DNA of 25,732 bases from Micrococcales bacterium UBA3913 (GCA_002391425.1 DGEZ01000048.1:9399-35130); one strand, 5' to 3'; shown: positions 13,375-21,710, counted from the stretch's first letter. A program made the numbers and translations. Notes: generated by a model from the sequence alone, not told the origin.

Positions 13375-14148
13375 TCAGGCGACGTCGGTGCGCGCCCGCA
13401 CGATCCAGCCGATGAGGAAGAACACGAGGGCATACCCGGCGAGCACGAATCCGCTTCCCCACCAGGGCAACCCGCTGTCGCTGGAGATCCCGGACAGCAG
13501 GCTCACCCCCACGAAATTGTCCGCTGCAGCGCCGGGCAGGAAGGCGGTGGATTCGTCCGGCCAGTCCAGCCCGAGGGCGACGACACGAAGGATCGGCTCG
13601 ACGACCTGGGTGAACACGAGCACCAGGACGATCGCCACGACCTGACTGGTCACCACGGAGCCCAGCGTCACTCCGATGACCGTCCACAGCACCAAGGCGA
13701 CAGCGACGCGGACGACGAGCAGACCGTCGACTTGCGCCAGGGACCCTGGCGCAAAGTACTCGAGCAGACCGCCACCGACGCCCACTGCGGCCACCAGCCC
13801 CACCACCGCGTACACCACACCCATCACGATGCCCGCACCGACTTTCGCCATCAGAACGCCCAGGCGATCGGGATTCGACAGGTAGGTGGGGATGATGGTG
13901 CGGGTTCGGAATTCAGTCGTGACGATGAGACTTCCGATGATCAACGCGAACACGTACCCGGTGCTCATCGCCAGCGAGGCGATCATGCTGACCGAGCTCG
14001 TCCCCGCGTACGCATCCAGCTCGCTGCTGTCGGTCTGACCGAAGAGGTAGCCGAACACGGCTGCGGTCAACCCTACGTAGAGGAACATGACGAGTGCGAG
14101 GACCCACCACGCGCGGGTGGTCCGGATTTTCAGGAGTTCACTTCTCAT
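13375..14148 (-). CDS. ABC transporter permease (ABC-2 type exporter)
   Basis: A 257-residue membrane component of an ABC exporter, about six hydrophobic segments. It begins MRSELLKIRTTRAWWVLALVMFL, the usual start for ABC-2-type permeases where a short basic helix precedes segment one. ALIIGSLIVTTEFRTRTI with TTEFRTRTI is the coupling-helix region typical of the family. Later segments include VVYAVVGLVAAVGVGGGLL and FVLAGYALVFFLIGWIVRAR. The ATG at 14148 overlaps the end of the ATPase gene by 11 bp, so they form one transcription unit. Export substrate is unknown; bacitracin/lantibiotic-type resistance exporters and uncharacterised actinobacterial pairs look alike. Confidence 0.88.
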   Translation of the reverse strand: MRSELLKIRTTRAWWVLALVMFLYVGLTAAVFGYLFGQTDSSELDAYAGTSSVSMIASLAMSTGYVFALIIGSLIVTTEFRTRTIIPTYLSNPDRLGVLMAKVGAGIVMGVVYAVVGLVAAVGVGGGLLEYFAPGSLAQVDGLLVVRVAVALVLWTVIGVTLGSVVTSQVVAIVLVLVFTQVVEPILRVVALGLDWPDESTAFLPGAAADNFVGVSLLSGISSDSGLPWWGSGFVLAGYALVFFLIGWIVRARTDVA

Positions 14149-15340
14149 CGGTACTCACCTCAGCTGCGTTCTCGGGCGCCTTGGCAGCTGGAGCTACCTG
14201 CGCCGCGGGGGGTTCTGCGGCAGCCGACGCAGGTTCTGCGGCAACGGTTGGCTCCCCGTCCATGGGATCAGGTTCCGCCTCCGCGGGATGCGCGGGGACG
14301 GGGTTCCGTTCCGCCGAGACACCGGCGTCCTCCGACCGAGTGACAGGGTCATCAGACTCGGCGGGGGTGGCCACCGCCGGATCATCCTCTTCGTCGTCAT
14401 CCACCGCGGTGATCGCAGCCGTGGCGAACGGAAGCACCTGCGTGGACTCGGCGATGATGCTCATGAACACGTCCTCCAGCGCGATCCGGGGCTCCGAGAG
14501 GTGGGATAGTTCCACGCCGGCGCTGAAGGCGATGTGACCGACCTGCGCCGCCGTCGACTCGTCCAGCACGAAGTGCCCCTCGCGCTGGGAGAAGACGAGC
14601 CCAGCCGCGCTCAGTGCTGCGGCGAGCTGAGCCCGATCCGGGGAATCGACGATCACGCGCGTGCCAGCACGCCGGCCGAGATCCGCCATGCTCCCGCTGA
14701 AGACGAGGCGGCCCTCATTGATGATCACGACATCGTCGACCGTCTGCTGCACCTCGGTGAGCACATGGGAGGAGACGATCACGTTCTTGCCCTCGGTCGC
14801 CAGGTAGCGCAGCAGTTCGCGGATCCACCGGATTCCCTCCGGGTCCAGACCGTTGATGGGTTCATCGAGTACAAGCACCGTCGGGTCTGTGAGCAGGGCC
14901 GCGGCGAGGCCGAGGCGCTGACGCATCCCCAGTGAGTAGCCTTTCACCCGGCGTTTGCCGTCCTGAAGGAGCCCGACCATGTCGAGCACTTCGTCGACAC
15001 GGGACGGCTCCGTGCCCGTGGCCTCGGCGAGTACGCGCAGGTGGTTTCTCCCGGAACGACCCGGGTGGAAGCTTCCGGAATCCAGGGAGGCGCCAATCAC
15101 GCTCGCCGGGTACTCGTAGTCGGTGTATCGCCGCCCGCCGATCAGGGCAACTCCCGAACTCGGACGTGCCAGGCCCAGAAGCATGCGAAGGGTCGTGGTC
15201 TTCCCTGAGCCGTTCGGCCCGAGGAATCCGAGCACGCGTCCAGGCTGAGCGGTGAAGCTCAGCTTGTTGACGACCACCTGTGAGCCGTACTTCTTCGTCA
15301 GCTTGTCCACCGTGACTGCTGGCGCTATCGCAGGTCTCAC
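14138..15340 (-). CDS. ABC exporter ATPase with acidic Ala/Pro/Glu-rich tail
   Basis: This is the ATP-hydrolysing subunit of the exporter formed with the downstream permease. Residues 1 to about 300 form a CcmA/DrrA-like domain: TVDKLTKKYGSQVVVNKLSF, Walker A GPNGSGKTT, signature YSLGMRQRLGLAAALL, Walker B VLVLDEPINGLDP and switch histidine VSSHVL. From about residue 310 a ~90-residue tail rich in Ala, Pro, Glu and Asp (DDDEEDDPAVATPAE, then AAEPPAAQVAPAAK) is probably disordered and is unusual for this family. The preferred start is GTG at 15340, with GGAGG 5 nt upstream; ATG at 15352 is a weaker alternative because that same GGAGG lies within its reading frame. The 3' end overlaps the permease start. 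Confidence 0.88.
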   Translation of the reverse strand: MRPAIAPAVTVDKLTKKYGSQVVVNKLSFTAQPGRVLGFLGPNGSGKTTTLRMLLGLARPSSGVALIGGRRYTDYEYPASVIGASLDSGSFHPGRSGRNHLRVLAEATGTEPSRVDEVLDMVGLLQDGKRRVKGYSLGMRQRLGLAAALLTDPTVLVLDEPINGLDPEGIRWIRELLRYLATEGKNVIVSSHVLTEVQQTVDDVVIINEGRLVFSGSMADLGRRAGTRVIVDSPDRAQLAAALSAAGLVFSQREGHFVLDESTAAQVGHIAFSAGVELSHLSEPRIALEDVFMSIIAESTQVLPFATAAITAVDDDEEDDPAVATPAESDDPVTRSEDAGVSAERNPVPAHPAEAEPDPMDGEPTVAAEPASAAAEPPAAQVAPAAKAPENAAEVSTDEK

Positions 15341-15421
15341 TGCCACCTCCATCCCTCAGCGTGTCTGTGACGAGTCTAGGGATGGGGAGGGTACCGCACG
15401 TCATGCCACGCTGGCCGCACG

Positions 15422-16333
15422 CTAATCCACTGATGCGCTGTACAGCAGGCCGAGGTGGTCGCTGCCGGTCGTCCCCAGCACCCGATATTCGACGGCGGTC
15501 AGACCGCGCGACATCACGTGATCGGGACGGGCCACCGGGAATGAGGATGGCCAGGTGAAGCCGAACCCCCCGCCCGAGAGCACGGACTCCGAGACCGAGG
15601 ACTGCACCGAGCTCATCCCGGTGTCATCCTGAGTCGCATTGAAATCGCCAGCGACGATGATCGCTGTGCTGTCGTCGGCCGCGAGCTCACTGCCGAGGGC
15701 CGCGAGCATCTCATTGCGGGCCTCATGTCCCTCCAACCGGGCGGATAGCGCGTGTACGGCGTACACCCGCACCGTGCCTGAGGGTGTCGAGATGTCAGCG
15801 CGCACCGCTCGGTCCCAGTCCATCCCCAGGGACAGGGCTTCCCCGTTCGTCATCGGGAAGGTGCTCCATATTCCCACCGTCGAGGCCTGCGCCGTGTAGG
15901 TGTACCCGCCTTGCGCAAGCAGATCGGATACCTCCTGCTTCTGGGCGGTGGTGATTTCCTGGAGCACGATCACGTCCGGGTCCTCCGCGATGAGTTCCGA
16001 GATCAGCGTTTCCACCGCTGTCCCGTCACTGCCGAGGTTTTGCGTCACGATCGTGATGTCCGGTGATGACGTGCCGGACTCGAGCGGTAGCGCACGCGGA
16101 ACAACCACGACAGCCCATACGAAGGCGGCCGCTACGGCGAGAAGCGCGGCGAATCGCCGCCTGCGAATCGCCGCCAGGAGGACCGCCAGGGCGATGGGCA
16201 CGCCAATCCACGGCAGGAAGGACTCGATAACGAGCCGCACGACGCCGTCGGGGAGCCACTGGTGCAGCAGGAGGGACCCTGCGCACGCCACGGAGATTAC
16301 GCCCGCTATCCAGCCGCTCACCCGCCTAGCCAC
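15422..16333 (-). CDS. Membrane-anchored endonuclease/exonuclease/phosphatase family protein
   Basis: A 303-residue phosphohydrolase of the EEP superfamily tethered to the membrane. The first ~85 residues hold three hydrophobic segments (GWIAGVISVACAGSLLL, IGVPIALAVLLAAI, ALLAVAAAFVWAVVVV). The catalytic domain then shows VTQNLG (metal-site Asn), VLQEIT (metal-site Glu), VRVYAVHALSARL, AGDFNATQ and RPDHVMSRG, and ends with GSDHLGL, the His general base. The domain likely faces outward. Substrate could be a phosphodiester, phospholipid or nucleic acid; it is not readable. Start is GTG at 16333 with GAGAAG just upstream. A -10-like TATTCT lies 26 bp before it (16365-16360). It stands alone between the ABC genes and a gene-free region. 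Confidence 0.88.
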   Translation of the reverse strand: MARRVSGWIAGVISVACAGSLLLHQWLPDGVVRLVIESFLPWIGVPIALAVLLAAIRRRRFAALLAVAAAFVWAVVVVPRALPLESGTSSPDITIVTQNLGSDGTAVETLISELIAEDPDVIVLQEITTAQKQEVSDLLAQGGYTYTAQASTVGIWSTFPMTNGEALSLGMDWDRAVRADISTPSGTVRVYAVHALSARLEGHEARNEMLAALGSELAADDSTAIIVAGDFNATQDDTGMSSVQSSVSESVLSGGGFGFTWPSSFPVARPDHVMSRGLTAVEYRVLGTTGSDHLGLLYSASVD

Positions 16334-16727
16334 GGGCTTCTCGATTCCACACCGGAGTCAGAATAGCGCGCCGTTCCTGGCATCCCTGGAAGCGCGGCGA
16401 GGAGAAGCTGAGAAAAGTGGGGCGGCCAGGCGTGGGTGGGTGGTGACCCTGGCCGCCCCGTGGTCCTGCTCCGTGAACAGCGCTGGAGCCATCAGCGCCC
16501 GTTCGAGCCGTACCGGCCCCTCCTGGTGTGAGTGATGGAGCCGACTTCGCAGTGCATGCGATAGACCATGTGTGAGGCAGACTACGTCATCATGGCAGAA
16601 TATGCCAGCATGTACGCAAAATTATGTCGATACGCGCTGGCTGGAATCGGCGCGAGCCGTGCCCCGTGTCGTAGCGGGCTCTGCAGCGCCCGACCCGCGC
16701 GGCGGCTCGTCCGAGCGTGCGTCGCCG
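16334..16727. other. Gene-free 394-bp region with AT-rich pocket
   Basis: No credible coding sequence is seen between the EEP gene and the second tetR gene. The region holds the 16419-16459 hairpin and an AT-richer pocket near 16580-16640. In that pocket a 25-bp imperfect palindrome (16588-16612, arms CATCATGGCA and TGCCAGCATG around GAATA, 8 of 10 positions paired) could be a protein site. Promoter-like CATAAT on the minus strand lies close by. A small RNA ending at the hairpin is conceivable but unsupported. Confidence 0.4.
16419..16459 (-). terminator. Strong hairpin, candidate terminator (minus strand)
   Basis: Perfect 12-bp arms GGGGCGGCCAGG (16419-16430) and CCTGGCCGCCCC (16448-16459) enclose a 17-nt loop. 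Read on the minus strand the stem is followed by ACTTTTC, a short T-run, so it would end a leftward transcript entering from the tetR side before the EEP gene. The opposite side has no T-run. No gene precedes it for 270 bp. Confidence 0.5.
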
Positions 16728-17327
16728 TTACGCCCAGCCCGGCACCGTCGGGCCAATCGCATCCAGCGCGTCACACAACTCCGACTCCAGGTCCTCCCGC
16801 TGCTGCGTGACCCAGAATTCGATGACTGCGCTCATGACCCCCACGAGGGCACCCGCGCCAGCATGCACCAGCAGGGGGTTTTGCTCGCGCACGCTCGGCC
16901 ACCGGGACAGGGACTCGATCACCGTCAGGCGGGTGCTACGCCACGCCTCAAACCATCGCTCCCGCAGCTGGGGCTCCGACTGCATGACCACGATGATCCG
17001 GCGGCGCACCTCCAGCACCTCCGCAGACGCCATCGCCGCGGGGATGCTCAGCCGCACCGCCTCCGCGACGGAACCCTCCGGGGGCAGCTGCGCCAGGTGG
17101 TGCGCGAAAAGGGTGGGGAACGTCTCCATCTCCGCGGCCAGCGCATCCACCTTGTCCGAGCAGTACCGGTAGAAGGTGCGCACGGAGACGCCGGCGCGCA
17201 GGGCGATGTCGTCCACCGTGGTGGCGGAAAACCCCTCATCTTCAGCCAGCTCCAACGCGGCGAGCGTGATCTCTGCACGCGTGCGCTCACGGCGTCGTGC
17301 CACTAGGGGTGATTCCGATCTCGTCAT
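16728..17327 (-). CDS. TetR/AcrR-family regulator
   Basis: A 199-residue TetR-type repressor. The DNA-binding domain reads RTRAEITLAALELAEDEGFS, then TTVDDIALRAGVSVRTFYRY, where the recognition helix is VSVRTFYRY. It is followed by DKVDALAAEMETFPTLFAHH and a helical effector domain of the type seen in mycofactocin- and amine-catabolism regulators. ATG at 17327 has AAGGAG 9 nt upstream; a GTG at 17345 is an alternative. It is divergent from the FAD oxidoreductase gene across 132 bp and probably controls it. A short inverted repeat over that gene's -10 box is a candidate site. Confidence 0.9.
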   Translation of the reverse strand: MTRSESPLVARRRERTRAEITLAALELAEDEGFSATTVDDIALRAGVSVRTFYRYCSDKVDALAAEMETFPTLFAHHLAQLPPEGSVAEAVRLSIPAAMASAEVLEVRRRIIVVMQSEPQLRERWFEAWRSTRLTVIESLSRWPSVREQNPLLVHAGAGALVGVMSAVIEFWVTQQREDLESELCDALDAIGPTVPGWA

Positions 17328-17413
17328 AGACTCCCACTCCTTCACCTCCCATCATCACCTACGACCACGCCGTGCCCCAACCCCCACAAATGCGGCGCCA
17401 CGTCTCAAGCGTG

Positions 17414-17425
17414 CGACTAGAGTCG
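17414..17425 (+). promoter_or_regulatory. -10 box and inverted repeat before FAD oxidoreductase
   Basis: TAGAGT (17418-17423) is a good -10 hexamer 36 bp upstream of the ATG at 17460. It sits inside the inverted repeat CGACT-AG-AGTCG (17414-17425), which could be bound by the divergent TetR protein. No clear -35 box is visible. Confidence 0.4.
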
Positions 17426-17459
17426 AGTCACAGACCAACGCACACGTTCAAGGACGGTC

Positions 17460-18863
17460 ATGGCTCACCTCACAGCATTCGAACGCAACTGCCCCCATCC
17501 CAGTGTCGTCGACCACGCACTCGCGAACACCCGCCAGTCCGTGTACTGGCTGGAGAACGAACCGCAGACGAACTACCCGTCTGTGCAGGGCGAAAGCTGG
17601 GTGGACCTGGTGATCGTCGGCGGAGGGTTCCATGGCCTGTGGACGGCGATCCGCGCCAAGGAGCGCCACCCCGAGCTCAGCGTCAGCGTCGTGGAGGCCC
17701 ACCAGGTCGGCTGGGCGGCCAGCGGACGCAATGGCGGTTTTGTGGAGGCGTCCCTCACCCACGGGGAGAGCAACGGTCTGCAACGTTGGCCCGAGGAGAT
17801 GCCGACGCTGGAGCGGCTTGGTGCCGAAAACCTCCAGGGCATTGAGGACACCATCGCGAAATACCACATGAACGTGGACTTCGAGCGAACCGGGTCCCTG
17901 GACGTTGCGACGGAGGAATACCAGCTGGACTGGATCCGGGACGAGGAAGGATACCTGGATGCACAGCAGGTGCGCGCCGAGGTGAATTCTCCCCTCTACC
18001 TGGGCGGCCTGTGGCACAGGGACACGACGGCCCTCGTGAACCCCGCCAAGCTCGCGCACGAACTGGCCCGGGTAGCCACCGAGCTCGGGGTAAGCATCTA
18101 CGAGCACAGCCTGGTGCGGCGCATCGACACCGCCGGGTCACACGTCGAGGTCGTCACCGATGACGGGGTGATCACCGGCGACCACGCCGTGCTCGCAACG
18201 AACGTCTTCCCCTCCCTGCTACGCCGGAACCGGCTGATGACCGTGCCGGTGTACGACTACGTGCTTATGACCGAACCACTGAGTGCAGAACAGCTCGACT
18301 CCATCGGCTGGGCACACCGCCAGGGGCTGTCGGATCTGGGGAACCAGTTCCACTACTACAGACTGACCGCCGACAACAGGATCCTGTTCGGCGGATACGA
18401 CGCCGTGTACTTCCCGGGGCGGAAAGTGCGGGCGGAGCATGAGAACCGCCCTGCATCCCACCAGAGGCTCGCCGCACACTTCTTCGCCACCTTCCCGCAA
18501 CTGGAGGGCCTGACGTTCACGAATAAGTGGGCTGGCGCGATCGACACCTGCTCACGCTTCTGCGCGTTCTTCGGAACTGCGCGCGAGGGCCGGGTCGCGT
18601 ATGCGGCCGGGTTCACCGGGCTGGGTGTGGCCGCCACACGGTTCGCCGCGGACGTCTGCCTTGACCTGCTGGACGGGGAGCAGACGGAGCGCACCGGCCT
18701 GCGCATGGTCCGCGAGAAGCCGGTGCCGTTCCCGCCCGAACCGTTCGCCACCGGCGGCATCCAAGTCACCCGGTGGGCACTCAACCGCGCCGACCACAAC
18801 AAGGGGCGGCGCAACGTCCTGCTCAAGACCCTGGATGCGCTGGGGATGGGGTTCGACTCGTAG
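17460..18863 (+). CDS. FAD-dependent oxidoreductase, DAO/PuuB-like
   Basis: A 467-residue flavoenzyme of the D-amino-acid oxidase superfamily, closest in layout to gamma-glutamylputrescine oxidase and related amine oxidases. Residues 22-45 (ANTRQSVYWLENEP) precede the FAD-binding Rossmann motif VIVGGGFHGLWTA (51-63), and GWAASGRNGGFVEASLTHGE is the second flavin motif. The middle contains the substrate lobe (LSDLGNQFHYYRLTADNRILFGGYDA), and FTGLGVAATRFAADVCLDLL closes the flavin site. The ATG at 17460 has AAGGA 5 nt upstream. It probably oxidises an amine or N-methyl amino acid; the substrate is unknown. It is divergent from tetR and convergent with the luciferase-like gene 66 bp away. Confidence 0.9.
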   Translation: MAHLTAFERNCPHPSVVDHALANTRQSVYWLENEPQTNYPSVQGESWVDLVIVGGGFHGLWTAIRAKERHPELSVSVVEAHQVGWAASGRNGGFVEASLTHGESNGLQRWPEEMPTLERLGAENLQGIEDTIAKYHMNVDFERTGSLDVATEEYQLDWIRDEEGYLDAQQVRAEVNSPLYLGGLWHRDTTALVNPAKLAHELARVATELGVSIYEHSLVRRIDTAGSHVEVVTDDGVITGDHAVLATNVFPSLLRRNRLMTVPVYDYVLMTEPLSAEQLDSIGWAHRQGLSDLGNQFHYYRLTADNRILFGGYDAVYFPGRKVRAEHENRPASHQRLAAHFFATFPQLEGLTFTNKWAGAIDTCSRFCAFFGTAREGRVAYAAGFTGLGVAATRFAADVCLDLLDGEQTERTGLRMVREKPVPFPPEPFATGGIQVTRWALNRADHNKGRRNVLLKTLDALGMGFDS

Positions 18864-18929
18864 CCCGGAGCACCCGGCCGGGAGCACCCGCTGCGTGCAT
18901 CCGCACGGCGGGCCCGGTCGCGGGTTCTG

Positions 18930-20009
18930 TTACCGCCAGCCGAGCGCCGGCGCGACCTCGGTGAGGATCGCCTCCAGCACGTGCACGTTGTAGTCGACAC
19001 CCAGCTGGCTGGGGATGGTCAGCAGGAGTGTGTCGGCGGCCTGGATGGCCTCATCTTCGCGCAACTGTTCCACCAGCTTGTCGGGTTCGTCGGCATAGGT
19101 GCGTCCGAACACGGATCGGGTCTGACCGATGTAGCCCACCTGGTCGTGACGCTCACCACTGCCGAGGAAGTACCGTCGATCCTGATCATTGGTGATCGCG
19201 AAGATCGACCGAGACACGGACACGCGGGGGGTGAAGCCGTGGTCGTGCGTGGCCCACTCGTCGCGGAATACTTCGATCTGCTTGCGCTGCTGAACGTGAA
19301 ACGGCTCCCCCGTCTCGTCGTCCTTCAGGGTCGACGACATCAGGTTCATGCCCAGTTCGGCAGCCCACCGCGCGGTGCCATTCGACCCGGCACCCCACCA
19401 GATGCGTTCGCGCAGGCCCGGCGAATACGGCTCGATCCGCAGCTTTCCGGGTGGATTCGGGAACATCGGGTTCGGGTTCGGTTCCGCGAACCGCTCGCCG
19501 GAGAGCGCCTGCAGGGCGACCACGGCGTGACGGCGTGCCATGTCTGCATCCGACTCTCCCTCAGCTGGACGGAAGCCGAAGTACCGCCAGCCATCAAGCA
19601 CCTGCTCAGGGGAGCCACGGCTGATCCCCAACTGCAGCCGCCCCACGGAGATGAGATCCGTCGCCGCCGCGTTCTCGGCGAACGCGAACGGATTCTCGTA
19701 GCGCATGTCGATCACGCCGGTCCCGATCTCGATGCGGGATGTGCGCGCAGCAACAGCCGCCATCAGCGGGAACGGGGTACCCAGCTGCTGGGCGAAGTGG
19801 TGCACCCGAAAGTAGGCGCCGTCGATGCCCAGCTCCTCCGCCGCGACCGACAGGTCGATGGACTGCAGGAGCGAATCGGAGGCGGACCGGGCGGACGACT
19901 CCGGGTGGTCCATCCAGTGGCCGAACGAGAGAAAACCGATGTTCTTAGCTGTCACAGGAGAGTCAACGCCCGAGTGGGCAGCATCATTCCTCGGATACCC
20001 GTCGGACAT
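18930..20009 (-). CDS. LLM-class flavin-dependent oxidoreductase
   Basis: A 359-residue luciferase-like monooxygenase with a TIM-barrel fold that uses FMN or F420. Family motifs include KNIGFLSFGHW, GIDGAYFRVHHFAQQLGTPF, AARTSRIEIGTGVIDMRYENP, and VGRLQLGISRGSPEQVLDGW, followed by RERIWWGAGSNGTARWAAELGMNLMS (interrupted here for length; residues about 200-225). The ATG at 20009 is 9 bp after the stop of the alcohol dehydrogenase pseudogene and has no obvious ribosome binding site, so translation may once have been coupled; a GTG 57 bp further in (before TAKNIGF) is another possible start. Substrate is unknown. Confidence 0.9.
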   Translation of the reverse strand: MSDGYPRNDAAHSGVDSPVTAKNIGFLSFGHWMDHPESSARSASDSLLQSIDLSVAAEELGIDGAYFRVHHFAQQLGTPFPLMAAVAARTSRIEIGTGVIDMRYENPFAFAENAAATDLISVGRLQLGISRGSPEQVLDGWRYFGFRPAEGESDADMARRHAVVALQALSGERFAEPNPNPMFPNPPGKLRIEPYSPGLRERIWWGAGSNGTARWAAELGMNLMSSTLKDDETGEPFHVQQRKQIEVFRDEWATHDHGFTPRVSVSRSIFAITNDQDRRYFLGSGERHDQVGYIGQTRSVFGRTYADEPDKLVEQLREDEAIQAADTLLLTIPSQLGVDYNVHVLEAILTEVAPALGWR

Positions 20010-20018
20010 AGATAAGGC

Positions 20019-20826
20019 TCAGGCGTTTGGCGTGACCATTGCGCGCGCGGACAGTTTCCCGTCACGGAGCAGTTCGTAGGCTGTCAGTGCCTCATCCATG
20101 GTGTATGTCTGCACATCGGGTGTGATCTGACCGGCGCGGTACATTGCCACGACCTCATGCAGATCGGCGATCGACCCCCAATAGGTGTTTGTCATCACCG
20201 ATTCGTACGGGGTTGCAAAGAATGACCACTCGACCGTCCCCCCGGCAATGCCCACGATCTGAATCCGCCCACCCTGAGCGATCACGGATTTTGCCAGGGT
20301 GATGGTGGGGGATGCGCCCACGAAGTCGACCACAGCATCCACCCCTCGACCGTCCGTTGCGTTGCGAATGAACTCGGCCTGGTCAGCTCCTTCGGGAATC
20401 CCGATCGCGCCACGCGTCTGCGCGAGTGCGACCGCTTCGGGCTTCATGTCCGTGGCGTAGATCGTTGCCCCGGTCAGTGCCCGAAGAATCTGCACCCCGA
20501 TCTGGCCGAGCCCGCCGAGACCGATCACCAGTACTGAGGCTCCGCCACGCGCGAGGTGCGGGAGGATGAGTTTGATCGCATGATAGGGGGTCAGGCCAGC
20601 ATCCGCCAGCGGCGCCGCGACTACCGGGTCAGCATGCCCAAGGGGGATGAGGTGGCAAGCCGGTGATCCCGGTGTTTTCATCAAAATCGCGAAATAGCGA
20701 GACATCGCTGTGGCAGGCACCGGCTCCAGCCACTTTCAGGAGAACCTCTCCGGCCTGCGGTGTGGGCTTGTCAATTTCTTCTAGCGACGGAAAAGTCTTC
20801 CATGCGGTCAAACGGACTGCGCGCAT
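20019..20826 (-). pseudogene. NAD(P)-dependent zinc alcohol dehydrogenase, internally deleted and frameshifted
   Basis: The 5' part (ATG 20826, with GAAGGA 6 nt upstream) encodes MRAVRLTAWKTFPSLEEIDK and GAGACHSDVSLFRDFDENTG, the start of a zinc alcohol dehydrogenase including the catalytic Cys-His. It runs out of frame at 20629. The 3' part continues in another frame as HLIPLGHADPVVAAPLADAG, then the Rossmann motif VIGLGGLGQIGVQIL and the rest to PNA at 20019. Relatives of about 345 residues have, between these parts, the GHE motif and the four structural-zinc cysteines. About 230 bp appear to be missing, around 20630-20660, with loss of frame. The enzyme would be inactive. Base composition in the 5' part is less GC-rich than its neighbours. 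Confidence 0.8.
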
Positions 20827-21059
20827 TGCGAATCCTTCCCCTACGTAGATCCAGCCGCACCGAGAGCACCATTACCCGGCGACACGTCCTGTCTAACACA
20901 GACCGCATCGCTGCGGAAGCAGGGCGTCGGGCCTCAACCAATCTCGCCGAGTGCCCCGAGATATTTGTCGGCGGTGACCGTTCGTGGAGTACGTGGCTTG
21001 TCGCAGTTAGCCAGGGCGTGCGAGCGCGCCCGCGGCTTCTCCGCCGGGCAGGTGATCAC

Positions 21060-21065
21060 TAGAGT
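21060..21065 (+). promoter_or_regulatory. -10 box of GNAT gene (leaderless)
   Basis: TAGAGT at 21060-21065 is followed by six bases and the ATG at 21072. No ribosome binding site precedes the ATG, so transcription probably starts at the start codon. The 20827-21059 stretch upstream shows no other gene. Confidence 0.45.
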
Positions 21066-21071
21066 TGCCCC

Positions 21072-21572
21072 ATGTCTAGTGACACCGCAGCCAACCTGCC
21101 GCACGCCGACGCGTATACGGCCACCGTTCTTGGACCCACCGACGCCGGCGAGGTTCTCACACTCCAACGTGCGGCGTACGTGACCGAGGCACAGACCTAC
21201 CACGACATGGGCCTCCCTCCACTAACGCAGAGCATCGCCGAGTTGCGCCAGGAGTTAGCTGATCTGAATGTCCTCGCCCTCGGCGTGCGCGACAATGGCC
21301 GACTGGTCGGTGCCGTTCGCCTGCACCGCTGTGGCACAGCAGTCGACCTCGGCAGGCTCACCGTCGCCCCGGATCGTCAGGGCCAGGGTATCGGGAGTTT
21401 CCTGTTGCGCGAAGCCGAGTCGGCGTTCCCGGATATCCGAGAACTTCGGCTCTTCACTGGAGAGCGCTCGACGGCGAACATTCGCCTGTACCAGCGCACC
21501 GGATACGTCGAGACCGGCCGCGTCAACGGTGGAAACTACTGGCTCGTACACTTCGCGAAGAAGCTCGACTGA
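21072..21572 (+). CDS. GNAT-family N-acetyltransferase
   Basis: A 166-residue acetyl-CoA-dependent acyltransferase. The GNAT core is seen in LVGAVRLHRCGTAVDLGRLT followed by VAPDRQGQGIGSFLLREAES, where RQGQGIG is the acetyl-CoA pyrophosphate loop. NIRLYQRTGYVETGRVNGGNYW supplies the C-terminal motif B. The ATG at 21072 lacks a ribosome binding site and lies 6 nt after TAGAGT, as for a leaderless transcript. The acceptor substrate is not recognisable. It lies between the alcohol dehydrogenase pseudogene and the tRNA-Ser region, which shows signs of past integration. Confidence 0.9.
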   Translation: MSSDTAANLPHADAYTATVLGPTDAGEVLTLQRAAYVTEAQTYHDMGLPPLTQSIAELRQELADLNVLALGVRDNGRLVGAVRLHRCGTAVDLGRLTVAPDRQGQGIGSFLLREAESAFPDIRELRLFTGERSTANIRLYQRTGYVETGRVNGGNYWLVHFAKKLD

Positions 21573-21688
21573 CCAGCCGCGGGGTCTCCCGTCGAGAACG
21601 AACGATCGCCGCCGACCCCCCAGAGTGAGACGCAGAAACACCACACGGATTCCGCAAAGGGAAAACGCGTGATTTGACAGGGATTTTC

Positions 21689-21710
21689 TTGCGGTGACGG
21701 TGGGATTTGA
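21689..21710 (-). repeat. 22-bp displaced copy of tRNA-Ser 3' end (att-like)
   Basis: The 22 bp at 21689-21710 are identical to 21856-21877, the 3' end of tRNA-Ser (acceptor 3' strand and half of the T arm) plus three flanking bases. Tyrosine recombinases of prophages and integrative elements use this part of tRNA genes as attachment core. No integrase gene is present in the 145 bp between the copies, so it looks like a scar or one end of a lost element. Confidence 0.6.

Noticed and set aside
16568..16810. Possible small plus-strand gene in the gene-free region
   Set aside because: It overlaps the tetR coding region, has no ribosome binding site and a composition typical of shadow frames.
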